From Hyphomonas sp. BRH_c22 (GTDB lineage Bacteria; Pseudomonadota; Alphaproteobacteria; Caulobacterales; Hyphomonadaceae): DNA of 64,000 bases. This document shows positions 53,413 to 61,497 of the stretch, piece after piece. The position numbers were made by a program, and so were the translations under genes. The notes under the pieces were generated by a model, which had not been told where the DNA came from, did not search any database, and worked only from the letters and a program-made list of their open reading frames with translations. The stretch is taken from assembly GCF_000961795.1 (NCBI RefSeq), contig NZ_LADU01000122.1, forward strand, positions 1 to 64,000, written 5' to 3'. The stretch's first letter is position 1, and each line of letters opens with the position of its first letter.

Positions 53413-54449
53413 TAAAGGCCCCCAGCACTGACGCCGGAGGCCCTACCGCAGAGAAAGCCGACCAAGCCTTCGCCCTCCAAAGTAAACCCTCTGGGCCTGA
53501 AGTAAATCAGATCGAGAGCTTCCTGCGGAACTTCGGTCGGAAGCAGCCAACCCTCTCGTTTCTCGATCACGAGACCCGGCGCTTCTACACGAAGCAGTAT
53601 CCCACCATCCGCAAGGCTGCATGGGGTGCGAAGTGGTGGAACGAGGAGAAGGGCCGGTCGGTCTACTTCGTCGGCAACTCGCACCGCATGGCCGAAGTCA
53701 GCAAGCCCACGAAGGCGGACATAGAGTTGGCCGTGGGCGTGTGGCTCGATGTCGATGGCACCGGCTGGGACCCCGACGTTGCCAGCACGCTGGTCAGCTA
53801 CCTCGACTGGGTTCCCACCTATGTGGCGTTTACCGGCGGCGGCTATCAAGCACACTGGCGATTCGATCAATATACAGCCGACACAGCCGACGCCGAAGCC
53901 GTCAATCTTTGGCTCCGGGACCAGATGGCCGCCGTCGTCCCGGTCGATAAGAACTGCTGGACCTGTGATCACGTTTGGCGCCTTCCGGGCACGATAAACC
54001 GAAAGCCGGGCAGGCAGACGCTTTGCAGCGTCGTCCACGCCGATTGGGCCGCGCGGCTACCCATGGCCGAAGTCGGTCGTGCAACGCCGCCTGTGACGAT
54101 GCAGGTGGCCGATGTGACTTTCGCGGCCGAAGGCTTCACGATGGAGCGGGTCCGGGAGTGTCTTTCCGACCGGGCTTTCTGGTTGCTGGTCAATCGACCG
54201 GACGTGCCGTCCCGCTCGGAACACGAGTTCGCCTTCCTCGGCGCAGTGCTGGGCGAACGTTGCCCCATCAGCCAATACGATATTGACCTCGTGGCCGCCT
54301 GCCTGCTGGGCGAGCCGGTAGACGAGTTTTCCGTCAGCCACCGGGCTTATTACGAAGCCAACGGCGACCCCCGGAGCGACCCGGAGCGGCATGTCGCCCA
54401 ACAGATAAAAGACTGGCTGAAGAAGAACGGGAGGCAGGTCGATGCTTAA
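53409..54449 (+). CDS. RepB-like (AEP) primase
   Basis: A 346-residue protein with the archaeo-eukaryotic primase core. The metal-binding pair D114/D116 is in VWLDVDGTGW, the GGGYQAHW segment at 143-150 supplies His149, and DHVWRLPGTINRK is typical of plasmid RepB-type primases. It would synthesise primers or initiate copying of the excised element. The start ATG 53409 overlaps the previous stop, and its own end overlaps the helicase start by 8 bp. Confidence 0.82.
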   Translation: MIKAPSTDAGGPTAEKADQAFALQSKPSGPEVNQIESFLRNFGRKQPTLSFLDHETRRFYTKQYPTIRKAAWGAKWWNEEKGRSVYFVGNSHRMAEVSKPTKADIELAVGVWLDVDGTGWDPDVASTLVSYLDWVPTYVAFTGGGYQAHWRFDQYTADTADAEAVNLWLRDQMAAVVPVDKNCWTCDHVWRLPGTINRKPGRQTLCSVVHADWAARLPMAEVGRATPPVTMQVADVTFAAEGFTMERVRECLSDRAFWLLVNRPDVPSRSEHEFAFLGAVLGERCPISQYDIDLVAACLLGEPVDEFSVSHRAYYEANGDPRSDPERHVAQQIKDWLKKNGRQVDA

Positions 54450-55563
54450 GTTACAAGAAGCGAACCCGAAGCCGATGGAACTCGAACTTATCGACATCGC
54501 GCCCGAAGGCGACATCGAGCCCCGGCCTTGGATTATCCCCGGCATCGCGCTCGGCGGGGCAGTCAATATCATAGCGGGCAAAGGTGGAGCCGGTAAGTCC
54601 CTGCTCGCCCTCCAGTTCGCCGTGATGGTCGCCAACGGCAACCGCTGGGCACATTGGGAAGCCCGGAAGCGGGGCCGCGTCCTTCTGCTCAATGCCGAGG
54701 ACGACCAGATGGAAATCCAGCGCCGCCTCTACGGCATCGGCCACGTACAGGACAGGCCCGAGCCGGGCTGGCTGTTTACAGCCAACCTGCGGAACCTCGT
54801 GCTGCTGGCGCAGACGGACGGCAAGCCGACCGAAACGCCGCTGTACGACGCCCTGCTCCGCAAGGCCCGCGAGATCGACGCCGCCCTTATCGTGATCGAT
54901 CCGCTGGTCGAGACCCACGCCGGGCTCGACGAAAACAGCAACGGCGACATGATGCGCGTGATGGAGGCGCTAAGGGCTCTGGCGCGCGATACGGGTGCGG
55001 CTGTCCTCGCGGTTCACCACGGCCGGAAGAACATGTCTGCCGGCGAGCAAGACTCGGCGCGCGGCGGTTCGGCCCTTGTCAATGCGGCGCGGTGCGTCGT
55101 CACGCTGGTGCCGCTGGACAAGGCCGACGCTGCGTTCCTCCCGAAGGAAGAGCAGAAGGACTACTGGCGGTATCAGCACGTAACCTCCGCGAAGCAGAAC
55201 TATGCACCGCGCGAAGGCGACAAGTGGTTGCGGACTGAATCGGTCGAGCACCCGAACGGCGAAAGCTATCCGGCTATGCAGCGCGCGGTGCTGGAACATG
55301 CTCCGACAAAGATCGACGACAATCTGGTCCTAAACCTTCTGCGCGAGAACGATTGGACGCTGGCCAAGAAGGGAACGACCAAGGGCCGGGCCGATGCCGA
55401 GCTTTCGGCATTGCTGGGCGTGTCGACTAAGGTGGTCCGCGAGACGCTCGACCGGTTGGTCGAGGAAGGCGCAGTCGAAGCGAAGGAGAAGTGGGTCAAC
55501 GGCAACAAGAAGGCGGTCGCCAAACCGACGCACGACCCGGATCAGGGAGACATCCCGTTTTGA
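54442..55563 (+). CDS. RepA-like AAA ATPase, replicative helicase
   Basis: A 373-residue RecA-fold ATPase of the AAA_25/RepA hexameric helicase group. Walker A GKGGAGKS is at 46-53, Walker B ALIVIDP at 148-154 and the sensor-like AVLAVHHGRKN near 190. SARGGSALVNAARCV follows. The last ~80 residues look like a winged-helix (LSALLGVSTKVVRETLDRLVEEGAVEAKEKW). The start ATG 54442 has GGGAGG upstream. With the primase it forms the replication module. It lacks origin-recognition features I can name. Confidence 0.87.
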   Translation: MLKLQEANPKPMELELIDIAPEGDIEPRPWIIPGIALGGAVNIIAGKGGAGKSLLALQFAVMVANGNRWAHWEARKRGRVLLLNAEDDQMEIQRRLYGIGHVQDRPEPGWLFTANLRNLVLLAQTDGKPTETPLYDALLRKAREIDAALIVIDPLVETHAGLDENSNGDMMRVMEALRALARDTGAAVLAVHHGRKNMSAGEQDSARGGSALVNAARCVVTLVPLDKADAAFLPKEEQKDYWRYQHVTSAKQNYAPREGDKWLRTESVEHPNGESYPAMQRAVLEHAPTKIDDNLVLNLLRENDWTLAKKGTTKGRADAELSALLGVSTKVVRETLDRLVEEGAVEAKEKWVNGNKKAVAKPTHDPDQGDIPF

Positions 55564-55676
55564 CCGTACATTCCGAGGCGGAACTCACGGCGGAACTCAC
55601 GGAACGTACGTTTAAATCATCCTGGTTTCCTAAAGGAAACTACGAAGAAGTTACGTTCAAACGAATGTACGTTTGA
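55560..55676 (+). CDS. possible 38-residue small protein after repA
   Basis: A short frame starts at TTG 55560 overlapping the RepA stop (TTGA) and runs to TGA 55676. It contains a tandem 12-bp repeat, GCGGAACTCACG twice, coding for ELTAELT. The weak start and repeat-rich DNA make it as likely to be an accident of the origin-like region as a gene. Confidence 0.25.
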   Translation: MTVHSEAELTAELTERTFKSSWFPKGNYEEVTFKRMYV

Positions 55677-56026
55677 ACTAACGTTCTTCGGGTTTCCGGC
55701 TTTAGAGAAACCTAGCCCAGAGGGGATATAGGCCCCTCCCCTCTGGGCTCTTCGCGATTGGCAGATGTTTGCGCGAGTCATCCTCGATGGGCGCGGTACA
55801 GTGGCCGCAATGGCGCGTTTCCGGCGACCCAAAAAGCAGACCCCAACCTGCTGCCGGTTAGCACCTAAGATCGAAAACCCCGCAGTTACGAGGCTTTTGC
55901 GGCGCAAGTAACTCTGCAGGTAACTTTAGACGAGACAGCGGGGACATAAACACCCCCGCGCCGGGGCGGGTTGGGCCTTCTCCTCCCGCGAGGCCCGCCC
56001 CGGCACCCACCACGAAAGGACGACTA
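55564..56026. other. hairpin-rich gap between replication and packaging modules
   Basis: Three perfect inverted repeats lie here: GTTCAAACG/CGTTTGAAC (55655-55678), GCCCAGAGGGG/CCCCTCTGGGC (55715-55748) and GCCGGGGCGGG/CCCGCCCCGGC (55960-56004). Repeated GTACGTTT and GTTAC words occur between. The gap lies just after the primase-helicase and before the terminase genes, where a replication origin and a packaging (cos/pac) site would be expected. Neither is proven. Confidence 0.5.
55764..55913 (+). CDS. possible 49-residue basic protein
   Basis: A frame from ATG 55764 to TAA 55913 encodes a strongly basic peptide (RFRRPKKQTPTCCR, ending VTRLLRRK). No good ribosome site. The basic composition could suit a nucleic-acid binder, but the family is unknown and chance is possible. 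Confidence 0.3.
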
Positions 56027-56215
56027 ATGCGCATCACTATAGCCCGCCACGCCAACGACCCCCGCAGCGCGTTCTCCCAGTCCGACAAGCACGACGCCGA
56101 GCAGCGCCAGCGCTCCGCCGAAGCCCATCGGGCCAGGAACGAAGCCGCAGCCGCCGACGCCAAGGCCGTCGCCGAAGTCAGCCGCCAAGCCTTGATGCAA
56201 CGCGCCGGGGCTTGA
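56027..56215 (+). CDS. 62-residue helical hypothetical protein
   Basis: ATG 56027 follows GAAAGGACG at good spacing. The product is polar and Ala/Glu/Arg-rich (AEQRQRSAEAHRARNEAAAA), probably one long helix. Its stop overlaps the terS candidate start (TGATGA), so it opens the packaging operon. Function unknown. Confidence 0.6.
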   Translation: MRITIARHANDPRSAFSQSDKHDAEQRQRSAEAHRARNEAAAADAKAVAEVSRQALMQRAGA

Positions 56216-56661
56216 TGACCGACGACGTCATCGTACACAACGCCGGAGGCCGGAACCGCGCCATCGGTAAGAAGGGCCTCGCCCTGCTGGAAGAGATGGC
56301 CGCCAAGGGCATGTCGCAGACCAGCATGGCAAAGACGCTGCGCATGGACCGCAGCACGCTAACCGAGATTAAGAAGCGCCAGCCCGAAGTCGAGGAAGCT
56401 ATCGAGCGCGGCTACTCCCGCATGGAGGACGTGCTGGTCGACCGGCTGATGACACTTTCGATGAGCGACAGCAAAGCCGCCGTAACCGCAATGATATTCC
56501 TGCTTAAGACCCGGCGCGGCTACGAGGGCACCAAGGTGCCTACCCACATCACGATCAATCAGGACAACCGCACACAAACGATTTCCCTCCCGTCCGCGCA
56601 GGACATGGACACCTACATGCGGAGGATCGCCGATGGATCGCCTGTCGCCGTTTCAGGCTAG
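56215..56661 (+). CDS. terminase small-subunit-like protein
   Basis: A 148-residue protein with an N-terminal helix-turn-helix KGMSQTSMAKTLRMDRSTLTE and a helical centre (EVEEAIERGYSRMEDVLVDRL) like phage terminase small subunits. These recognise the packaging site and hand DNA to the large subunit. ATG 56215 gives MTDDVIV; a TTG one codon earlier is also open. Its end overlaps the terL start by 29 bp, strong support for the role. Confidence 0.72.
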   Translation: MTDDVIVHNAGGRNRAIGKKGLALLEEMAAKGMSQTSMAKTLRMDRSTLTEIKKRQPEVEEAIERGYSRMEDVLVDRLMTLSMSDSKAAVTAMIFLLKTRRGYEGTKVPTHITINQDNRTQTISLPSAQDMDTYMRRIADGSPVAVSG

Positions 56662-58015
56662 CGTCCTACAGACGCCCCGCGAACTAAACCTCGCCCTTCT
56701 CGGCGCGCGGGGCGGCGGCAAGTCCACTGCCGCTGTCGCTCTAATCGCGCGCGACCTACAGGAATACGGCGAAGATGCCAGCGTACTGGTTGTCCGCCGC
56801 ACCCTTCGCGCCCTGTCCGACTTTGAGGAGGAGCTTCTCCGCCTCATTGGGCTCGTCTCGGGCGGCACCCACTCCTACAACCGCGCCGAGAAGATCCTCC
56901 GCTGGAACGGCGGCAAGGTAACGCTCGCCGCAATCGAACGCGCCGCCGATTACGACAAGCTTCAGGGAAAATCTTTTCATCTAATAATCGTCGAGGAAGT
57001 CACCCAGTATCCCAGCGAGCGCGTCCTGCGCCTCTTACGCTCTAACCTGCGCGCCGCCCCCGGTGTCCCGACGCGCGTCGTCTACTTGGGCAACCCCGGT
57101 GGTCCGCTGCATGGGCGCATCTTCGACCGCCACGTAAAAGACCGCCGCAGCCACGTACCATACACGGTCGATGGCGAGCACTGGGCGACCATAAACTCTG
57201 GCCCAGCGGACAACCCCTTTATCGACCTAGAGGACTACATCACCCGCCTGCGCGAAGCGTGCCACGGCGACGCGGTGCGTCTGTCCCAATGGTTGTTCGG
57301 CGATTGGACCCGTGGCGAAGGCCTCATGTGGCCCCAATTCTCTACCGAGAAGCACGTCATCTCCGTCGCACCGCACAGCATAAACGGCGACGTCTGGGCT
57401 CCGGTGGTGGGCATCGACTGGGGCCTGTCCTCCCCGAGCGTGGCGCACCTCGCTTTGCGTGCGAAGAGAGACCTCCACCTGTTCGGGCGGACCATCCCCC
57501 GCGACAGCGTCCTAATCCTAGACGAAGTCACGGACCTGATTGGCACGCCCGGCATCGACGAAAATCTTAACAAGTCGTCCGAGTGGCCCCCTTCCCGTCT
57601 GGGCGAGAGGGCTGCCAGCATGTGTGCCAATTGGGGCGTACACAAACCTTCGGGCGTCGTAGACAACGCACGGGGGCTTAGCGGCGACGATGTGATCGAG
57701 GAAATCCGCAAGACGGGCAAGTTCTGGTCGCTTACCCTCCCCCGCAAGGGACGCCGCGCCGAGCGACACGCGCTGATGGCGAGCATGTTACAGGCCGCTG
57801 CCGAAAGTAACCCGCACCGGCCACATCTCTACATCAGCGACAACTGCCAGTTCCTTATCCACGCCATCTCGAACTCCGTCCGGGACGAGCGCGATCCCGA
57901 TGACGTTGCCGATACGCCGGGCTGCCCAGACCACCCTCTTGATTCCGCCCAATATGCCATAGCCCAGCACAGGATTAGGCGTACACTTGTATCGTCCGTG
58001 ACCGGACTTTCTTAG
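56633..58015 (+). CDS. phage terminase large subunit
   Basis: A 460-residue DNA-packaging motor. The ATPase has the P-loop GARGGGKS (24-31), Walker B LIIVEE (117-122) and the coupling motif YLGNPGG. The RNase H-like nuclease shows D262 (VGIDWGLSS), D297-E298 (LILDEVTD) and D344 (VVDNARG). All catalytic positions are kept, so the protein looks active. The start ATG 56633 has GGAGG upstream. No portal or head gene follows, which is unusual because terL is normally directly upstream of the portal gene in phages. Confidence 0.93.
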   Translation: MDRLSPFQASVLQTPRELNLALLGARGGGKSTAAVALIARDLQEYGEDASVLVVRRTLRALSDFEEELLRLIGLVSGGTHSYNRAEKILRWNGGKVTLAAIERAADYDKLQGKSFHLIIVEEVTQYPSERVLRLLRSNLRAAPGVPTRVVYLGNPGGPLHGRIFDRHVKDRRSHVPYTVDGEHWATINSGPADNPFIDLEDYITRLREACHGDAVRLSQWLFGDWTRGEGLMWPQFSTEKHVISVAPHSINGDVWAPVVGIDWGLSSPSVAHLALRAKRDLHLFGRTIPRDSVLILDEVTDLIGTPGIDENLNKSSEWPPSRLGERAASMCANWGVHKPSGVVDNARGLSGDDVIEEIRKTGKFWSLTLPRKGRRAERHALMASMLQAAAESNPHRPHLYISDNCQFLIHAISNSVRDERDPDDVADTPGCPDHPLDSAQYAIAQHRIRRTLVSSVTGLS

Positions 58016-58028
58016 GAGACCTAAAACA

Positions 58029-58745
58029 ATGACCAACACTTCCCACCTCTCGCCGCTGGACCAGACCCTGATGGGCCGGACCCGCGCCAAGCAACCCTAT
58101 CCCGATGCCAAGATTGTGCGCCAGCAGCAGCTGCGCGCCGTTAAGCCGCTCACGCTCGACTTCATGCCGGGCTCCGTCCGGGGCGACGGTCCTGCCGCCC
58201 GCAACGCCATCGCCACCCTCTCGGAGCTTTCCGTCACTTGGGCCACGATTTCCGAGGCCGCCAAGGATAGCTCGATGGACAAGCTCGCTCCCGCTGCCCG
58301 GCGCGCGTACGATGGCCTCGCTGCGAAGCTACGGACGACACAGGCGACGATTGACACACAGATCGCCCACTATGCCTCCCAGATCGAAGAGCGCGTCGCA
58401 CCGCGCGTGGACGCGGCGCTCGCCGCCGAAATCCGCACGCACCTGCGCGACAAGGGGATCATGGAGGTTGTCAAAGCCGCCGAGTCCGATCCCCGCGTCT
58501 CGTCTGCCCTTCTCTCCGCCCCGGCCTTCCTCACTGGGCTTAAGCCCGACCAGCTCGCCCTCGTCCGCAAGAGCGCCACGAAGGCTCACGCACCAGAGCA
58601 GTCTGCCCTGATGGACGAGGCTATCGCTGCCGGCCAGCGCATCGCCGCTGCGGCAGATCACATCGTCACTGGGCTCGGCAGCAAAGTGGTCGCATGGGAA
58701 GTAGAGGCTAAAGAGCCCGACGCTCTGAGGGCTCTAAACACATGA
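58029..58745 (+). CDS. hypothetical protein downstream of terL
   Basis: A 238-residue soluble, largely helical protein (QLRAVKPLTLDFMPGSVRGD, then long Ala-rich helices). I do not recognise it. It has a strong AGGAG ribosome site and follows terL by 13 bp. By place it could be a capsid-remodelling or packaging accessory, but nothing in its sequence proves that. Confidence 0.75.
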   Translation: MTNTSHLSPLDQTLMGRTRAKQPYPDAKIVRQQQLRAVKPLTLDFMPGSVRGDGPAARNAIATLSELSVTWATISEAAKDSSMDKLAPAARRAYDGLAAKLRTTQATIDTQIAHYASQIEERVAPRVDAALAAEIRTHLRDKGIMEVVKAAESDPRVSSALLSAPAFLTGLKPDQLALVRKSATKAHAPEQSALMDEAIAAGQRIAAAADHIVTGLGSKVVAWEVEAKEPDALRALNT

Positions 58746-59059
58746 TGACGGACGAAGAATTTATCGACGGCGCGCTGGACGCCCAATCGCCGGAGACGCT
58801 CGCCGCCGCTCGCGCCGCGCTTACCGCCCAGACGGTGCTCGGCGTCCGGTTCGACCCTCGCCGCATAGAAGAGTTCGCAGACCACTACCGCGCCCCGCGC
58901 GCCGCTGTCCTAGCTCTCCTGGGCTATGTGATCGGACGCGAGCCCGGCAGTCGGGCCGAAGTGTTCTCGGCGGACTACGCCGCCCCTTCCAGTCACCGCC
59001 AGACCCAGCTCGCCACCGCCGCCGCACTCACCCTCGCCCGCACCATCGGCAGCGCATAA
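58742..59059 (+). CDS. hypothetical protein, last gene of the packaging operon
   Basis: A 105-residue protein whose ATG overlaps the preceding stop (ATGATGA). It is acidic at the N-terminus (DEEFIDGALDAQSPETL) and helical. Unknown family. It is followed by a hairpin at 59064-59089 that closes the operon. Confidence 0.72.
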   Translation: MMTDEEFIDGALDAQSPETLAAARAALTAQTVLGVRFDPRRIEEFADHYRAPRAAVLALLGYVIGREPGSRAEVFSADYAAPSSHRQTQLATAAALTLARTIGSA

Positions 59060-59063
59060 GAAA

Positions 59064-59089
59064 AGGCCCGGCGCGCCAACGCCGGGCCT
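59064..59089. terminator. bidirectional terminator hairpin
   Basis: A perfect 10-bp stem AGGCCCGGCG / CGCCGGGCCT with a 6-base loop lies between two convergent genes. On the minus strand it is followed by TTTTC, so it is best for the 45-residue gene at 59096; it may serve both sides. Confidence 0.65.
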
Positions 59090-59095
59090 GATCAG

Positions 59096-59233
59096 TTAGT
59101 CACGACGATAGTAGATATCGACGATGCCATCTTCGATCTCCAGAAAGACGCCGCACATGTCTGCGGCGACCCGGAGTTCTTCGATGAGGTCGAGTAGATA
59201 CTGAATCGCTTTGTCGCGTTGATCAGTTACCAT
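59096..59233 (-). CDS. 45-residue small protein
   Basis: A short minus-strand gene begins at ATG 59233 after AAGAGGAGACC, a strong ribosome site at proper spacing, and ends at TAA 59096. It encodes MVTDQRDKAIQYLLDLIEEL, then a Cys-containing strand and a tail EDGIVDIYYRRD. It has its own intrinsic terminator at 59064-59089 and an operator-like palindrome upstream at 59255-59299. These signals support a real small gene, perhaps a regulator or antagonist. Family unknown. Confidence 0.6.
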   Translation of the reverse strand: MVTDQRDKAIQYLLDLIEELRVAADMCGVFLEIEDGIVDIYYRRD

Positions 59234-59254
59234 TAGGGGTCTCCTCTTATGGCA

Positions 59255-59299
59255 GGTTAGGTTGTCGCTGTCGGCTCACCCTGCGGCGACAACCTAACC
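59255..59299. promoter_or_regulatory. 14-bp perfect inverted repeat
   Basis: The arms GGTTAGGTTGTCGC (59255-59268) and GCGACAACCTAACC (59286-59299) are separated by 17 bp, upstream of the 45-residue gene and between it and a divergent gene. It could be an operator or an RNA hairpin. Confidence 0.5.
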
Positions 59300-59320
59300 A
59301 AACCACACTCAGGAATTTCC

Positions 59321-59366
59321 CTCAGGGCGCGATACTTTCAGATTTTCCGAAGTATCGCACCCTGAG
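59321..59366. promoter_or_regulatory. 17-bp inverted repeat, one mismatch
   Basis: The arms CTCAGGGCGCGATACTT (59321-59337) and AAGTATCGCACCCTGAG (59350-59366) flank a 12-bp spacer, 52 bp before the gene at 59419. It is one of two long palindromes in 185 bp. Role unknown; operator or structured RNA. Confidence 0.5.
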
Positions 59367-59418
59367 CCTATCGCGCGCCTATGTCATCCGTTCTGCGTTG
59401 ATCAGAAAGGAGAACCAA

Positions 59419-59667
59419 ATGACCAACTTTCGAAACGAAGACTACTGCGTCACGGCTGAGGAAATTCTGTATATGTCCGCCGATGCGGTTGCCGACGCGG
59501 GCGGCGCGATGAACTACTTGGAAGCGGCCAAGTATTTCGCGGCGATCATCGGGCAAACGTCCGCGACCGATCCCGACGCCCAAGCCCGGTTTATTCTTGA
59601 GGCAGTCCGTACCACACTTCGGGCCGGGAATGTGATCCCGTTCGCACCGCGCGGTGCAGCTTTTTGA
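59419..59667 (+). CDS. 82-residue hypothetical protein
   Basis: The ATG follows AAAGGAGAACC at ideal spacing. The product is acidic and helical (YCVTAEEILYMSADAVADAG, YLEAAKYFAAIIGQ). I do not recognise it. It is divergent from the 45-residue gene, and its last 77 bp overlap the convergent gene at 59591. Confidence 0.65.
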   Translation: MTNFRNEDYCVTAEEILYMSADAVADAGGAMNYLEAAKYFAAIIGQTSATDPDAQARFILEAVRTTLRAGNVIPFAPRGAAF

Positions 59668-60241
59668 CGCCATTGGGCGTGGCCAGATCGTCCGCGCCGA
59701 GCAGCTTCAATTCCCGGATGAGGAACTCCGCGAATGGACTGTTCGCTCCCTCCGAGTCTTCGTCGTCCTCGGGCTTGGAGTCCGCGATGCTGACGGTCGT
59801 CTGCCAACCTTGCGCACGCCACCAGTTGTACAGCGGCGCGACGCATGGAGCCCACCAATCGACGCGCCAGTTGGCGCGCTTCGCAACGCGCTTTTGCGAA
59901 GCGGAGCAGGCCGTGGCGGTCAGCCGCTCGGAGAACTCCGTCAGCGTCATCCCGAAGCCCGCCCAGATGTGTGGCTCATAGTAGCGGGCTTCGTCGTCCG
60001 AGAAGTCGCTCACCCGCTGGGCTAGATCGGCCAGTGCTTCGCCGTCGAAGCGCCGTTCCAACGCCGCCGCCACGAGCAGGCGGCTTGCCTCCTGCCGGGC
60101 TCGCCGCAACGCCTCTGTGGCCTCCGCTGCGAGCCCTACTGTGCAGGTGGGCGACATATAGCAGGCCCCGTTATGGACCTGCTCCTTGTTCGGGCAGTGG
60201 AGGCAGCATTTGCTCATGCCAGCAACTATGCTCGGCTTCAT
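59591..60241 (-). CDS. hypothetical cargo protein with Cys-rich N-terminus
   Basis: A 216-residue minus-strand protein. The N-terminus has several Cys (KCCLHCPNKEQVHNGACY), possibly a small metal site. The centre is helical, with WRVDWWAPCVAPLYNWWRAQGW, and an acidic stretch KPEDDEDSEG follows. No known family is apparent. ATG 60217 is an alternative start. Opposite strand and place near attR mark it as cargo rather than core satellite function. Confidence 0.6.
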   Translation of the reverse strand: MKPSIVAGMSKCCLHCPNKEQVHNGACYMSPTCTVGLAAEATEALRRARQEASRLLVAAALERRFDGEALADLAQRVSDFSDDEARYYEPHIWAGFGMTLTEFSERLTATACSASQKRVAKRANWRVDWWAPCVAPLYNWWRAQGWQTTVSIADSKPEDDEDSEGANSPFAEFLIRELKLLGADDLATPNGVKKLHRAVRTGSHSRPEVWYGLPQE

Positions 60242-60368
60242 CTTTACGGCCGGTTACTCGGACGCCCCGGCCTACATCTAGTGCATTTGGGGAAATGACA
60301 CACATGATCTTGATTTGTTCCCGCGATGGGAGTATCTTAACAGATCATGAAATCTCGGAGACACCTCG

Positions 60369-61424
60369 TTGCCGACAGACATCAACCAGCCGGGCCCACA
60401 CCATAAAGTCTCTCCGGAGCAAGTCAGACAGGGATTCGCAGAACACCTCAAGCGCAGTGAATACCCGGAGGACTTTCCAGGGGTGGCGCATAATGCCAAG
60501 CCACCCGAAGACCGAGGGTTCGTAATCATCCACAAGGATGTGACCATTACGCCCGGCTTGCGACTGAGGCTTTCCACTGACCCTGACAGCCCGACTGACT
60601 GCTTCCTGCCGTGCAATCTTTGCGGCCCCTCACCGAAGTTTAAGAACAACGGCTACGCAATCCTCTGTGACAAAGGCTGGATATACTTCGTCGGGCATGA
60701 CTGCGCGATGGCTCACTATGAGGGCCAATTTTCTGATGCGAAGAAGGTCTTTGACCGAGAAACGGCGGAGCGGCGAGCTCAAGAGTACTTCTTTGAAAAC
60801 GCCGGGCGCATTCCGGCGATTGTACTACGCGCCCAGAGCTTGCTTGAAGTCGCGGAATCCTACGCTCCCGCCCATCGGGAAATTAAACGCCATCCGACCT
60901 TCAGGAAGACAATGCGGTCCGCCATCGTGGACAATGGCGGCTGGCTTCAGGTCAAGCAGCTTCAAGAAGTGCAACTCGGCAACGGCGTCTCGGTGCCCCG
61001 CGAAGTAACTGAGAACTTTGCTCGGATAGTCGGTGAGACTGCCGTGCGCAGCGAGTTTGCGTTTGACAGCGTTCTGCGTTCAAACATGCAATTCTTAGAA
61101 GGGTTCGGCGACACCGAGGAAGCGGTACTACAAGGCGTACTTGCGACCCAAGAAACTGGCAAGCTGCCTCAGCTTCACTCTGCTGTGCTGCGAGCAACGG
61201 AAGCGGTGAACCAAGCCCGTGACGGACTGGCCCAGTTCCGCCTTTTCTTCCAGCCCGGCAATCTGGAAAACATCCAACGTTGGCTGCGCCTACGCGACTG
61301 CCCCATTCAATGCCGCGCCGAAAACGACAAGCATGTTTGGTGGTTCCGGACCATGAGCACACAAAAGCGCCGCCCGATTGACACGAGGGTGTTTGCCGCA
61401 CCAGTTCCGAAATCTGTCGCCTGA
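60369..61424 (+). CDS. hypothetical cargo protein with putative zinc-binding cysteines
   Basis: A 351-residue protein starting at TTG 60369 after CGGAGA. Residues ~78-115 contain CNLCGPSPKF, AILCDKGWIYFVGHDC, a Cys/His set that could bind zinc. The rest is helical, with charged ends and no membrane segment. I do not recognise it. It is the last gene before attR, the usual place for satellite cargo such as anti-phage functions; that role is a guess from position. Confidence 0.68.
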   Translation: MPTDINQPGPHHKVSPEQVRQGFAEHLKRSEYPEDFPGVAHNAKPPEDRGFVIIHKDVTITPGLRLRLSTDPDSPTDCFLPCNLCGPSPKFKNNGYAILCDKGWIYFVGHDCAMAHYEGQFSDAKKVFDRETAERRAQEYFFENAGRIPAIVLRAQSLLEVAESYAPAHREIKRHPTFRKTMRSAIVDNGGWLQVKQLQEVQLGNGVSVPREVTENFARIVGETAVRSEFAFDSVLRSNMQFLEGFGDTEEAVLQGVLATQETGKLPQLHSAVLRATEAVNQARDGLAQFRLFFQPGNLENIQRWLRLRDCPIQCRAENDKHVWWFRTMSTQKRRPIDTRVFAAPVPKSVA

Positions 61425-61497
61425 AGTTACTCCGAAGTTACTCGGACCAAAAGCGGAGCCCCAGAAAACCCGGTAAGTGTCTGTATTTTTTAGGGTT

